Part shown: piece by piece, positions 42,403 to 54,110 of the stretch | How the letters are laid out: every line of letters starts with the position of its first letter | Numbering within the stretch: position 1 is the stretch's first letter | DNA from: Pollutimonas sp035515055 | GTDB taxonomy: Bacteria > Pseudomonadota > Gammaproteobacteria > Burkholderiales > Burkholderiaceae_B | Direction of reading: 5' to 3' | DNA length: 64,000 nucleotides | Assembly (NCBI GenBank): GCA_035515055.1 | Contig: DATJBV010000009.1 | Location: 62,001 to 126,000, forward strand | Position numbers and translations under genes: made by a program | The notes under the pieces: model-generated | What the model was told of the DNA's origin: nothing | The model's database searches: none | The model's input: only the letters and a program-made list of their open reading frames with translations

Positions 42403-44214
42403 ATGCAAAGTAGCCACATTGAATATATCTTCGGGCCAGTGCCTCGGCAGGACGGCATCATCAGGTTCCAGGTGTGGGCGCCAGGCGTCGAGCAAATGAA
42501 GCTCGAATTGAACGGGGCGGTGGCCCGGCCGATGCGGCGCGTGGCCGAAGGATTCCACGAGCTGGACTGCCGGTGCGCTCCGGGCACGCGCTACCGGTAC
42601 CAGCTTCCCTCGGGGATGTCGGTTCCGGACCCGGCCTCGCGGCTCCAGGACGGCGACGTTCATGATGCAAGCATCGTATTGGATCACGATAGCTATCAGT
42701 GGCGTCACCCTGATTGGCGCGGCCGTCCCTGGACCGAGGCCGTTATCTACGAGCTGCATGTCGGCTTGCTGGGCGGCTTCCGCGGCGTTCAATCGCGCTT
42801 GCAAGAGTTGGCCGACTTGGGAATCACAGCCATAGAACTGATGCCTATCGCGGATTTCCCCGGACCGCGCAACTGGGGCTATGACGGGGTGTTGCCGTAT
42901 GCGCCCGACGGCGCCTACGGATCGCCCGACGCGTTGAAGCAATTGGTCGATGCCGCCCATGGCTTGGGGATAATGGTGATACTCGATGTCGTCTACAACC
43001 ACTTCGGCCCAGACGGAAATTACCTTTCCCGCTATGCGCCCGACTTTTTTCGGGGCGATCTCGAAACCCCATGGGGGCCGGCGATCGATTTCAGGAAGAT
43101 GCCGGTGCGCAGCTTCTTCGCGGAGAACGCCTTGTATTGGCTGCGCGAGTATCGCTTCGACGGGCTGCGTCTGGACGCGGTCCATGCCATTTCCGATCAG
43201 ACCTGGCTACCCGAAATGGCACAGTTTGTTCGGGAACGGCTGGACGCCGACAGGTATGTGCACCTGATTCTTGAAAATGACCAGAACACGGCCAGCCTGT
43301 TGCAGAAGGGCTACGACGCCCAATGGAACGATGACGCTCATCATGTCCTGCATACGGTGCTGACAGGAGAAGACCAGGGCTATTATGGAGCGTATGCCGA
43401 AGATACCACCGGCAAGCTGGCGCGCGTCCTTGCGGAGGGCTTCGTTTTCCAGGGAGAACCCAGCCCATGGCACAAGGGCAAGCGCAGGGGCGAACCAAGC
43501 ACAAGCCTGCCGCCCACGGCATTCGTCTTTTTTCTTCAAAACCACGACCAGACCGGAAATCGGGCATTGGGCGAGCGCCTGGTTTCCTTGTGCAAATCGA
43601 GCGACGCATTGCATGCCGCGGTGGCCTTGCAGTTGCTGACGCCCCACATACCGATGTTGTTCATGGGAGAAGAATACGGAACCGAATCGCCGTTCCTCTA
43701 CTTCACCAGCTTCACGAGCGATGAGCTTGCCTGCGCTGTGCGGGAAGGGCGGCGCAAGGAATTCGCCGGCTTCCCGGAATTTTCCGATCCGCGCGCCCGT
43801 GAGCGCATTCCCGACCCGAACGCCGAAGACACCTGGCGGCAATGCAAATTGGACAATGCGGCTGGAAAGCCGCAAGCGGTTCAATGGCGCAAGCGATATC
43901 GCAGGCTGCTGCGTCTGCGTGGCGCGCACATTACGCCTTACCTGAATGGGGCGCATAGCGCATCGGCTTCAGTTCTTGCGCCGTTGTGCGTCGTTGCGCG
44001 CTGGCAATTGGGCAACGAGGCCATACTAAGCCTGTATTGCAATTTATCGCGCTCCAGTGTCGAACTCCCCGATGAGATACCTGCCGGCGAGACACTATTT
44101 TTCCACAGCCGGGCCGAGTCCGATACGGCATTGCTCGACGGTCGCATTGCCGCGGAAAGCCTCAGCGCAACGTTGACCGCGCTGCGGGAACCGCCGGCAG
44201 AGGTGTGGTCATGA
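42403..44214 (+). CDS. treZ: Malto-oligosyltrehalose trehalohydrolase
   Basis: A 603-residue GH13_10 enzyme that releases trehalose from maltooligosyl-trehalose made by TreY. It has an N-terminal CBM48-like domain (FQVWAPGVEQMKLEL), then the barrel with the nucleophile in RFDGLRLDAVHAI, the acid in LILENDQNTASLL and the third residue in FLQNHDQTGNRALGERL. The ATG at 42403 has a GGGAAAG site and starts 11 bases after glgX. The stop overlaps malQ as ATGA. Confidence 0.93.
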   Translation: MQSSHIEYIFGPVPRQDGIIRFQVWAPGVEQMKLELNGAVARPMRRVAEGFHELDCRCAPGTRYRYQLPSGMSVPDPASRLQDGDVHDASIVLDHDSYQWRHPDWRGRPWTEAVIYELHVGLLGGFRGVQSRLQELADLGITAIELMPIADFPGPRNWGYDGVLPYAPDGAYGSPDALKQLVDAAHGLGIMVILDVVYNHFGPDGNYLSRYAPDFFRGDLETPWGPAIDFRKMPVRSFFAENALYWLREYRFDGLRLDAVHAISDQTWLPEMAQFVRERLDADRYVHLILENDQNTASLLQKGYDAQWNDDAHHVLHTVLTGEDQGYYGAYAEDTTGKLARVLAEGFVFQGEPSPWHKGKRRGEPSTSLPPTAFVFFLQNHDQTGNRALGERLVSLCKSSDALHAAVALQLLTPHIPMLFMGEEYGTESPFLYFTSFTSDELACAVREGRRKEFAGFPEFSDPRARERIPDPNAEDTWRQCKLDNAAGKPQAVQWRKRYRRLLRLRGAHITPYLNGAHSASASVLAPLCVVARWQLGNEAILSLYCNLSRSSVELPDEIPAGETLFFHSRAESDTALLDGRIAAESLSATLTALREPPAEVWS

Positions 44215-46313
44215 ATGCTTCGGCCCGTCAAGACCTGGGGCTGCTCAACTTGGCGGCCGCCGCGGGGCTGGAGCCTACCTGGCGAGATGTATACGGGCAG
44301 GTGCGGCATGTCGAGCCGGATGTGCTGCGCCGGATGCTCGAGGTGCTGGGCCTGGATTGTTCGAATCCATCCGAGACCGACGAAAGCTTGCGCCGGCTGC
44401 AAAAAGAAACGCATGCGGCCGACCAGCACTTGGTCATCACCAATAATGACGAAGCGCCCGTGTTCCCGTACTCGGGTTCCGCCGCATATACCTTGACGCT
44501 CGAACACGGCGAAGTCCATCACGGCATGGTCAGCCAGGTCGGGCCGCGGCGTGCCAGCATTCCGCGCATCGGCCAGCCGGGCTACCACCATCTTGCAATC
44601 GGCCAGACCCAATTCACTGTCGCGGTGGCGCCGAAGCATTGCCCTTCCCTGCATGAGTTGACGGGACGCCAACCGGCGAGCACCTGGGGCATCGCGGCCC
44701 AGGTATATAGCCTGCACCGCGATGCCGCGGGCAGCGACTTCACCGCACTGGCCATGCTGGCTCGCGAGGCGGCGGCGACGGGAGCAAGCGCTGTTGCGAT
44801 CAGCCCCGTGCACGCCATGTTCAGCGCGGACCCGCAACGCTACAGTCCTTACTCGCCGTCCAGCCGCATGTTCCTGAACGTTGCATACATTGATCCGGCG
44901 GCGGTGCTGGGAGCGGAATCGGTGCGCCAGGCGGTGTCCCGATTGGGGCTTGAGTCGTTATACCCCCAGGGTGCGGCCCAGGGTTCGATCGATTGGAGTG
45001 TCGAGGTACCAAGGCGTCTTGCCGTGCTGAGGAGTCTGTTCGACCTGTTCATGAAACAAAAGCCGGGTCACCTGATGAACCGCTACCTTGCCTTTCGCCG
45101 CGAGGGCGCGGAGGCGTTGGAGAGCCATGCGCGTTATGAAGCCCTGCATGCGGATTTTTGCGCCGCGCTGGGACCCGGCAATGGGTGGCAGGATTGGCCG
45201 GCGGAATTGCGCGACCCGCATGGACCGGGCGTTGCGGCCTACGCCGCCCAGCACGAGACCGACATCGCTTTCCATGCGTTTTTGCAGTGGCTGGCCGACC
45301 GGGGTCTCTCCGGGGCCCAGCAGGCCGCGCGGGAAGCCGGGATGCCGGTAGGATTAATCGCCGACCTGGCGATCGGAACTGATCCACGAGGCAGTCACGC
45401 CTGGAGCAGGCAAGGGGAGATACTGGTGGGCGCCTCGGTCGGTGCGCCTCCGGACTTGTATCAGCGTCGGGGACAGAACTGGGGCCTGACAGCATTCTCG
45501 CCGCGGGCGCTGCGCCAGCATGCGTATGCGGCCTTCATCCACACGGTGCGCGCGGCGCTGGCGCATGCGGGGGGCGTGCGCATCGACCATATCATCGGAA
45601 TGGCGCGCATGTGGTTGATACCTGCGGGCGCCGACGCGGCGGACGGCGTTTATCTGCGATATTCCCTGGACGACATGCTTCGGCTGACGGCGCTCGAGGC
45701 GTGGCGCCACAAGGCCATCGTGGTGGGCGAGAACCTGGGCACTGTCCCGGCGGGCTTTGACCAGAAATTGCATCAGACAGGCATATTGGGCACGTCCGTA
45801 CTTTGGTTCGAGCGCGATAAAGGCGGCGAGTTCGCGCCCCCGGCGCGCTGGTCGACAAGGGCAATGGCCACGCCCACCACCCACGACTTGCCGACTGTGG
45901 CCGGCTGGTGGCGGGGACGGGACGTCGAATGGCGTCAGAGGCTCGGCCAAACGCGCGGGCGCCAAGTCAACCAGGAATGGAACCAGCGTCAGCTCGAGAA
46001 GAAAGCGCTTTGGCGGGCGCTATGTCGGGCCGGTTGCGTGTCGTCGTCCGATATGGGCTCCCCGGAAACCGTTCCGCACGCCGAGATTCTTTCCTTTGTC
46101 GCCAAAACGCCGGCTCCGCTGTTCATCGTGTCGCTGGAGGATTTGCTGGGCATCGAGGAACAGCCTAATTTTCCGGGCAGCAGCGCGGATGACGGCACGT
46201 CGCCGCATCCGAATTGGCGTCAGCCTTTGCCCGTGCCGGTCGAGCGCCTTTTCGATGAGCCTCGCGTACAGCGCAATATTGCGGCTATCAAGCGCGCCCG
46301 GGCTCAATCATGA
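44211..46313 (+). CDS. malQ: 4-alpha-glucanotransferase (amylomaltase)
   Basis: A 700-residue GH77 enzyme that moves maltosyl and longer segments between alpha-glucans. The nucleophile lies in GVRIDHIIGMARMWLIP, the acid in IVVGENLGTVP and the third residue in TTHDLPTVAGWW. An N-terminal region of about 150 residues precedes the barrel, as in the long bacterial MalQ form. Placed between treZ and treY, it could lengthen short maltodextrins to chains that TreY accepts. It is coupled by ATGA overlaps on both sides. Confidence 0.92.
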   Translation: MNASARQDLGLLNLAAAAGLEPTWRDVYGQVRHVEPDVLRRMLEVLGLDCSNPSETDESLRRLQKETHAADQHLVITNNDEAPVFPYSGSAAYTLTLEHGEVHHGMVSQVGPRRASIPRIGQPGYHHLAIGQTQFTVAVAPKHCPSLHELTGRQPASTWGIAAQVYSLHRDAAGSDFTALAMLAREAAATGASAVAISPVHAMFSADPQRYSPYSPSSRMFLNVAYIDPAAVLGAESVRQAVSRLGLESLYPQGAAQGSIDWSVEVPRRLAVLRSLFDLFMKQKPGHLMNRYLAFRREGAEALESHARYEALHADFCAALGPGNGWQDWPAELRDPHGPGVAAYAAQHETDIAFHAFLQWLADRGLSGAQQAAREAGMPVGLIADLAIGTDPRGSHAWSRQGEILVGASVGAPPDLYQRRGQNWGLTAFSPRALRQHAYAAFIHTVRAALAHAGGVRIDHIIGMARMWLIPAGADAADGVYLRYSLDDMLRLTALEAWRHKAIVVGENLGTVPAGFDQKLHQTGILGTSVLWFERDKGGEFAPPARWSTRAMATPTTHDLPTVAGWWRGRDVEWRQRLGQTRGRQVNQEWNQRQLEKKALWRALCRAGCVSSSDMGSPETVPHAEILSFVAKTPAPLFIVSLEDLLGIEEQPNFPGSSADDGTSPHPNWRQPLPVPVERLFDEPRVQRNIAAIKRARAQS

Positions 46314-48981
46314 CTATCCCGCGCGCGACGGCCCGCCTCCAAGTTCATCCCGGCTTCACGCTGGCCGATGCCCGCGCGCAAGTTGGCTATTACGCGCGCC
46401 TGGGGGTGAGCCACTTCTATCTGTCGCCCATCTCGCGGGCCCGGCCGGGATCCCCCCACGGCTACGACGTGATCGACCATTCCATGGTCAACCCCGAGGT
46501 GGGGGGCGAGTCCGCACTGCGCGCCCTGGCACATGAACTGCGCGCGCATGGAATGGGCATCATCCTGGATATTGTGCCCAATCATATGGCGACCCATGCC
46601 GGCAATCGGTGGTGGTGGGATGTCCTCCAGCACGGCCCAGGCAGCGCGTACGCCGCTTGGTTCGATATTGACTGGCAGTCTCCGCGCCCTGAGCTCCGTG
46701 GCAAGATACTGGCGCCTTTTCTAGGCAATTCGTACGGAGCAACGCTCGCCAGCGGCGAACTTCGCCTTGTCTTTGATGCGGCATCGCATAGCTTCATGCT
46801 CGATGTATGCGGGACGCCTTATCCCATCGCCCCTGACACGTTGCCGCCATCGGAGGTGGGTGTGCCCGATGTTCTTGCAATGTATGACAGCCGCGACGTC
46901 CATGGACGCCAACGCCTGCATGAGCTGCTCGAGCGTCAGCACTATCGGCTGTGCTGGTGGCGCTGTGCGCCGGAAGCGATCAATTGGCGACGGTTTTTCG
47001 AAGTGAGCGAGCTCATCGGCGTGCGTGTCGAGCGCGATGAGGTATTCGATGAGGTTCACACCCTGCCTCTGCGGCTGTTCAGTGAAGGGTTGATCGACGG
47101 ACTGCGGATCGATCATGTCGACGGTCTGGCCGCCCCGGGAGACTACTGCCGTAAATTAGGCGCTGCGCTGAAACAGCGGGCGGGACAGCGCCCGGGCGCC
47201 TTGCGCAATGACGAACCGTGGCTGGTGGTGGAAAAAATCCTCGCCCCGGGCGAACGCCTGGACGACGGCTGGAATGTGCATGGCACCAGCGGCTATGACT
47301 TCATGGAACAGGTCGGCGCTGTTATCCACGATCCGGCGGGCGAAACGTCTCTACAGACGCATTGGGCACACGTTTCGCGCGACGACCGCCCGCCGGCCGA
47401 CATTGTTCGCGATGCGCGGCGACTCATGCTGGGTCGCCATTTCGTGGCGGAACGCGAAGGCCTGCTACATGTGCTGACGCGTCTAACCCAAACAAGCGTT
47501 CACACGCGCGACTGGACTCGAGCGGCGATCGCCCGCGTCATGGACGAGCTTCTTGTGGACTTTCCGGTTTACCGAAGCTACGCGAATACAAGCGGTCGCA
47601 GCGCGTCCGATGTGGCACTGATGAGGCGGGTGCTCACCAACGTACGCGCGCGGCTCGTTCGCGACGACGCGGCTTTGCGGACCTTGGTCGACGTGATGGA
47701 CGTCTGGTTGGGAGCCAGTCCCATTGCCACGGCGCAGGATGAGCACGCGGCGGTCCAGGACATGCAGCGGGAAGCCATACGCCGCTTCCAGCAATTTACG
47801 CCGCCCCTGGCGGCAAAGTCATTGGAAGATACCGCGTTCTATCGCTATGGCAGGCTGATTTCCCGCAACGAAGTGGGGTCGGAACCCACTGTATTTGCCG
47901 CTACTCCGGACGAGTTCCATGGACACAATGCCTGGCGCTGCCGCCATGCGCCCAAGTCGTTGCTGGCCACCGCAACCCACGACCATAAAAGGGGGGAAGA
48001 CGTCAGGGCGCGCTTGGCGGTTCTTAGCGAGATACCCGACGAATGGGCTCGCGCCAGCGGCCATTGGCTGGCCTGGGCCGCGGGTGACGCGGCACCATGC
48101 GGCGGGCGGCAGGCGGCTGAACGCTATATGCTGTTCCAGACGCTGGTCGGCGCGTGGCCTCTGGGATTGAAGGCCCAGGACGGCGCGGGCCTGAAACGTT
48201 TTCTGGACCGTGTGGTGCAGTGGCAAACCAAAGCGCTACGTGAAGCCAAGCTGACTTCCAGCTGGTTCGAGCCTGATAGCGTCTACGAACAGGCAAGCGC
48301 CGATTACGTGTACGCCATGATGCCCGGTGCCAGGCTGCACGACCTCTTGCGGGATATCGAGCGGTTCGCCGCTGTGGTGGCGCCGACAGGCGCGGTCAAC
48401 GGCCTGGCCCAGGTGGTGCTGCGCACGACCTCGCCCGGTATCCCTGACTTATATCAGGGTACGGATTGCTGGGACTTCAGCCTTGTCGACCCGGACAATC
48501 GCCGCGCGGTCGACTACGCCTCCCGCCAGGCTGGACTGGATGCATTCACGGCAGGCGCCAACATGACGTCATTGCTCGCCGACTGGCGCAGTGGACGGAT
48601 CAAGCAGGCGGTGGTGGCCAGGTGCCTGGCTTTGCGCCGCGAGCGTCCCCAGGTTTTTTCCGCGGGCGGCTATGCGGCGCTGAACGTGACAGGTGCGCGT
48701 TCCGGACGGGCGCTGGCGTTCTCGCGGACGGCTCAAGACTGCGGTGTCGTGGCGATCGTGCCCCGACATTGCCATGAGGGCGTCAGGGCTGGCGAAGAGG
48801 CCGGCTTGCCTCGCATAAGTCCCGCGTTCTGGGCCGATACCAGCGTGGCATTGCCGCGGGAATTTTTCGGGAGGCGGCTGCACGATGTGCTGTCCGGCGA
48901 GCGGATTGGCTGTGGCATGGACGGCCGATTGCGACTGGCCGACGTGCTGGCCCGCCTCCCCGTTGCGCTGCTGCTTGCCGA

Positions 48982-48985
<4 letters not shown>
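46310..48985 (+). CDS. treY: Malto-oligosyltrehalose synthase
   Basis: An 891-residue GH13_26 enzyme that converts the reducing end of maltodextrin to a trehalose unit. N-terminal features include RLQVHPGFTLADA and FYLSPISRARPGSPHGYDV. The nucleophile is in IDGLRIDHVDGLAAPG and the acid in WLVVEKILAPGERL, followed by HGTSGYDFM. It is the last gene of the glgA-to-treY operon and meets gdhA tail to tail in a 4-base overlap, leaving no room for a simple terminator. Confidence 0.95.
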
Positions 48986-50271
<1,286 letters not shown>

Positions 50272-50485
50272 GATGAGGTCCTTAAGCGGGTAGTGTAGGG
50301 CGCGATGGCTGTTGCGCGCGGGCGCGGCAGCCAAAAATCGAAGTTTTGGCAAGCTTACTACGTCCCCCATTTATATCCCACAAAATTAAGCGGGGACAGC
50401 ACGCCTGAAGCACCACTTCCTTTAGCTATTTTCCACTCTATCGCAAAGCGGCAATACGGCGCATAATTGCCAAATTGCGCGACTT

Positions 50486-51160
50486 TCAGACGGCGTACTG
50501 CCTTAGGCCTTCAAGATCCAGGACCTCGACCGCACCATACTCCACCTTTAATAATTGCGCGGCTTCCAAGGCGCGCAGGGCCTGGTTGGTGCGTTGACGC
50601 GAAATACGCGCCAGGTAGCCGATCTCTTCCTGGGTAATGTCCAGGCGCATGCTTTTGCCCGGATAAAGCAAAGGGTTGAACAATTCGGCCAGGCAACGCG
50701 CAACGCGCGCGTCGGGGGCCAGCAGGCGGTCGTGTTCCGCCTTGCCAATGAATTGGGCAACACGTTCATTGAGTTGATGCAGCAAGTAACGGTTGAATGG
50801 AATGCTGGAATCCAAGAGCCAGTCGAAGGTGGCTTCGGGCAACCGGGCGATCGCCGACGCGCGCAAGGCAACAATGTCGTACTTGCGTCGTTCGCGCTTC
50901 AACAGCGACCCTTCCCCTATCCACCCGCCGGCCACGACGCCGGTAAGAGAGGCCAGCTTGCCATCCGACGTGCCTACAGACACTTTAACCAAGCCGCTCA
51001 CCACTCCCATCCATGCATAGGCTTTTTCGCCCTTGCGTTCTATCATGGCGCCGGGAGGGTAGTACGTAATAGAAATATCGCGCTGCACACGTTCTTGCTG
51101 TTCCGCCGTAAGCAGGGAAAACCAGGCCGCGGCGTCTGCAAGCGAACTCTTTTGTTTCAT
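50486..51160 (-). CDS. Crp/Fnr family transcriptional regulator
   Basis: A 224-residue regulator. The N-terminal cyclic-nucleotide-binding-like barrel spans about residues 25-140 (YYPPGAMIERKGEKA), and the C-terminal winged helix has TQEEIGYLARISRQRTNQALRAL. There is no cysteine cluster for an Fnr-type iron-sulphur site, so it more likely senses a small ligand. It is divergent from the acyl-CoA ligase/ABC operon and is a good candidate to control it. The ATG at 51160 is used; the longer frame extends into the intergenic space. Confidence 0.9.
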   Translation of the reverse strand: MKQKSSLADAAAWFSLLTAEQQERVQRDISITYYPPGAMIERKGEKAYAWMGVVSGLVKVSVGTSDGKLASLTGVVAGGWIGEGSLLKRERRKYDIVALRASAIARLPEATFDWLLDSSIPFNRYLLHQLNERVAQFIGKAEHDRLLAPDARVARCLAELFNPLLYPGKSMRLDITQEEIGYLARISRQRTNQALRALEAAQLLKVEYGAVEVLDLEGLRQYAV

Positions 51161-51321
51161 GAGGATTAACCCTAGGAAAAGCGGGAATGTCGTATCCGTG
51201 ACAGTTGTCGGTAATGTGAAGCTATACCTTAACGCCTTGCTCAGCAATTGAATGGGCTGGATACATAACCATAATTCCCCTATTCACAAAAGGGAACATG
51301 ATACTGGCTGAAGGAGACACC

Positions 51322-53298
51322 GTGGCGCAAAATCTGCCTACGCAAAGGATATCCGCGGGACCCGATACGTTCCCCGCTTTGGTGTTGCACCATGCGAAAG
51401 TACGCGGTGCACGCCCTGCAATGCGTGAGAAAGATCTTGGTATCTGGCAAACGACCACCTGGAGCCAGCTTGCCGCGCAGGTACACGAGATGGCCAGCGG
51501 CCTTGCGGCGCTGGGCGTCCAGGCCGGCCACCACGTCGCGATTGTAGGCGAGAACCGGCCCCGCCTGTATATGTCGATGATGGCGGCGCAATACTTGGGC
51601 GCCATCCCCGTACCGCTCTACCAGGACGCCATTGCGGCTGAAATGCTCTACGTGTTTCAGGACGCGGGCATACGCGTTGCCGTGGTCGAAGACCAGGAAC
51701 AAGTCGATAAAATGCTGGAAGTCGCCGACGACTGTCCGGCGCTGTCCTATGTCGTCTACGACGACCCGCGCGGACTGCGTAACTACACCCAAGACAACCT
51801 CCTGGGCTTTGACCGGCTGCTGGAATTGGGCCGCGAACACGCTGCGGCGCATCCGGGGTATATCGATGCCGCCATTGCCGCGGTCAAGCCTGACGATACC
51901 GCCGCCATGTTCTACACGTCTGGCACGACCGGCAAGCCCAAGGGCGTCGTGCTTACCCACAACGCGCTTATCGACCGCGGGCAGGCAATCCAGGAGCTCG
52001 AGGGGTTGACCGACCATGAAGAAGTGCTGGCATATCTGCCGCCGGCATGGATCGGCCAGAATATGTTTTCGTACACGCAGTTCCTGGTTACGGGCTTCAC
52101 CGTCAACCATCCGGAATCTCCCGCCACAGTGTCGATCGACATGCACGACATCGGACCGACGTATTACTTCGCGCCTCCCCGTGTGCTGGAAGACCTGCTG
52201 ACGCATGTGATGATCCGCATGGAAGATGCAAGCTCTCTTAAAAGGAAATTGTTCAAGTCCTTCATGGATCTCGCTCGCCGCGTCGGCGTGCGCATCCTCG
52301 ACAACGACAGCAGCGTCAGCGCGTGGGATCGCTTCAAATACCAGCTGGGCAACCTGATGGTCTACGGACCTTTGCGCAACGCGCTGGGCATGAGCCGCGT
52401 ACGCGTCGCCTACACGGCCGGCGAGGCCATCGGACCCGATTTGTTCGTCTTTTATCGTTCCATCGGGATCAACCTCAAGCAGTTGTACGGTTCTACCGAA
52501 ACATCTGTGTTCGTCTGCGTCCAAGCCGATGGCCACGTGCATTCCGATACCGTCGGCGAGCCGGTGCGGGGCGTCGAGATCCGCGTGGCGGAAAATGGCG
52601 AAATCCAGGTCAAGAGCCCGGGTTTGTTCAAAGAGTATTACCGCAACCCCGAGGCAACCGCCGAGTCCTACACGGCCGACGGCTGGTACCACACGGGCGA
52701 CGCCGGTTACCTCGACACCAATGGCCAGCTCAAGATCATCGACCGCGCGAAAGACGTCGGCAAGTTGGCCGACGGCGCCATGTTTGCGCCTAAATACATC
52801 GAAAACAAGCTCAAGTTCTTCCAGTTCATCAAAGAAGTGGTGGCTTTCGGCGCGGGAAAGACGGAAGTTTGCGCTTTCATCAATATTGACCTGGAAGCCG
52901 TGGGCAACTGGGCCGAGCGCAACAACCTGCCTTATGCCGGCTACACCGACCTTGCCGGCAAGCCCGAAGTCTACGAGCTCATCCGCAAGTGCGTCGAAGA
53001 GGTCAACGCGGACTTGGCCACGGACCCCAAGCTGTATGGGTCGCAAGTTGCCCGCTTTCTCGTGCTGCATAAAGAGCTCGATCCGGACGACGATGAGCTG
53101 ACACGTACGCGCAAAGTGCGGCGCGCCTTTATTGCCCAGAAGTACGCAATACTCGTCGACGCGCTGTTCGAGGGCAAACCGAACCAATTCATTGAAACCG
53201 AAGTCAAGTTCGAGGACGGCCGCAAGGGCAAGATCTCGGCTGACCTCAAGATCGTCTCCGCCAAGGTATATCCCGGCAACACGAAGAAGGCTGCGTAA
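51322..53298 (+). CDS. AMP-dependent long-chain acyl-CoA synthetase-like ligase
   Basis: A 658-residue adenylate-forming enzyme. The P-loop-like motif is MFYTSGTTGKPKGVVLTH, later motifs are YGSTETSVFVC and DGWYHTGDAGYL, and the hinge region is IIDRAKDVGKLADG. It activates a carboxylic acid to its CoA thioester; the substrate is unknown. It heads a liv-type ABC operon, so it may activate the imported acid. The GTG at 51322 with AAGGAG five bases upstream is preferred over ATG at 51298. The stop overlaps livG. Confidence 0.88.
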   Translation: MAQNLPTQRISAGPDTFPALVLHHAKVRGARPAMREKDLGIWQTTTWSQLAAQVHEMASGLAALGVQAGHHVAIVGENRPRLYMSMMAAQYLGAIPVPLYQDAIAAEMLYVFQDAGIRVAVVEDQEQVDKMLEVADDCPALSYVVYDDPRGLRNYTQDNLLGFDRLLELGREHAAAHPGYIDAAIAAVKPDDTAAMFYTSGTTGKPKGVVLTHNALIDRGQAIQELEGLTDHEEVLAYLPPAWIGQNMFSYTQFLVTGFTVNHPESPATVSIDMHDIGPTYYFAPPRVLEDLLTHVMIRMEDASSLKRKLFKSFMDLARRVGVRILDNDSSVSAWDRFKYQLGNLMVYGPLRNALGMSRVRVAYTAGEAIGPDLFVFYRSIGINLKQLYGSTETSVFVCVQADGHVHSDTVGEPVRGVEIRVAENGEIQVKSPGLFKEYYRNPEATAESYTADGWYHTGDAGYLDTNGQLKIIDRAKDVGKLADGAMFAPKYIENKLKFFQFIKEVVAFGAGKTEVCAFINIDLEAVGNWAERNNLPYAGYTDLAGKPEVYELIRKCVEEVNADLATDPKLYGSQVARFLVLHKELDPDDDELTRTRKVRRAFIAQKYAILVDALFEGKPNQFIETEVKFEDGRKGKISADLKIVSAKVYPGNTKKAA

Positions 53299-54095
53299 TG
53301 AGTCAAGCTGCTCGCGACCAACGAATCGGCAATACGATTCTTGATATGCAAAACATCTCGCTCGCCTTTGGCGGCGTAAAAGCGTTAACCGACATTTCCT
53401 TTAATGTAAAAGAACACGAAATTCGGGCAATCATTGGCCCCAACGGCGCCGGCAAGAGCTCGATGCTGAACGTGATCAACGGCGTTTACACCCCGCAGCA
53501 CGGCGAAATCACGCTTTCCGGAGTCAAGTTCGCCAAGATGAACTCCCGCCGTGCCGCTGAAATGGGTATCGCCCGCACGTTCCAGAACCTGGCCTTGTTC
53601 AAGGGCATGAGCGTACTCGACAACATCATGACGGGTCGCAACTTGCGCATGAAGAGCGGCGTCCTTGCCCAGGCGTTCCGCCTGGGATCGGCCGAGCGCG
53701 AGGAAATCGCCCATCGTGAATACGTCGAAAATATCATCGACTTCCTCGAGATCCAGGCGTTTCGCAAGACCCCTGTGGGGCGCTTGCCCTACGGCCTGCA
53801 AAAGCGTGTCGACCTTGGGCGCGCGTTGGCGATGGAGCCGCGCATGCTGCTTCTGGACGAACCCATGGCCGGCATGAACATCGAGGAAAAGCAGGACATG
53901 AGCCGCTTCATTCTCGATGTCAACGAAGAGTACGGCACGACCATCGTCCTGATCGAGCACGATATGGGCGTGGTAATGGACATCTCGGATCGCGTGGTGG
54001 TGCTGGATTACGGCAAGAAAATCGGCGATGGCATGCCCGACGAGGTCCGCCAGAATCCCGAAGTCATACGCGCTTATCTCGGCGCCAGCCATTAA
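53298..54095 (+). CDS. Branched-chain-type ABC transporter ATP-binding protein (LivG-like)
   Basis: A 265-residue ABC ATPase. Walker A is GPNGAGKSS, the signature-like motif is LPYGLQKRVDLG, Walker B is MLLLDEPMAG, and the switch histidine follows in LIEHDMGVVM. With LivF it drives a HAAT-type importer. It overlaps the ligase stop by one base (TAATG). Members of this cluster type often carry hydrophobic amino acids, aromatic acids or short acyl compounds. Confidence 0.92.
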   Translation: MSQAARDQRIGNTILDMQNISLAFGGVKALTDISFNVKEHEIRAIIGPNGAGKSSMLNVINGVYTPQHGEITLSGVKFAKMNSRRAAEMGIARTFQNLALFKGMSVLDNIMTGRNLRMKSGVLAQAFRLGSAEREEIAHREYVENIIDFLEIQAFRKTPVGRLPYGLQKRVDLGRALAMEPRMLLLDEPMAGMNIEEKQDMSRFILDVNEEYGTTIVLIEHDMGVVMDISDRVVVLDYGKKIGDGMPDEVRQNPEVIRAYLGASH

Positions 54096-54110
54096 ACAAG
54101 GAAGACAGAA

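Noticed and set aside
50272..50485. A sigma-54 promoter for gdhA, by analogy with nitrogen-regulated genes
   Set aside because: I looked for GC-N10-CC on the minus-strand sense throughout the gap and found no acceptable match.
51275..51296. TTCCC and GGGAA inverted repeat near the start of the acyl-CoA ligase gene
   Set aside because: Only 5 bp arms with a 12-base spacer; too weak to call an operator.
51280..53187. A 635-residue open frame on the minus strand across the acyl-CoA ligase gene
   Set aside because: It mirrors a gene with full adenylation motifs; its sequence shows no domain and no ribosome site.
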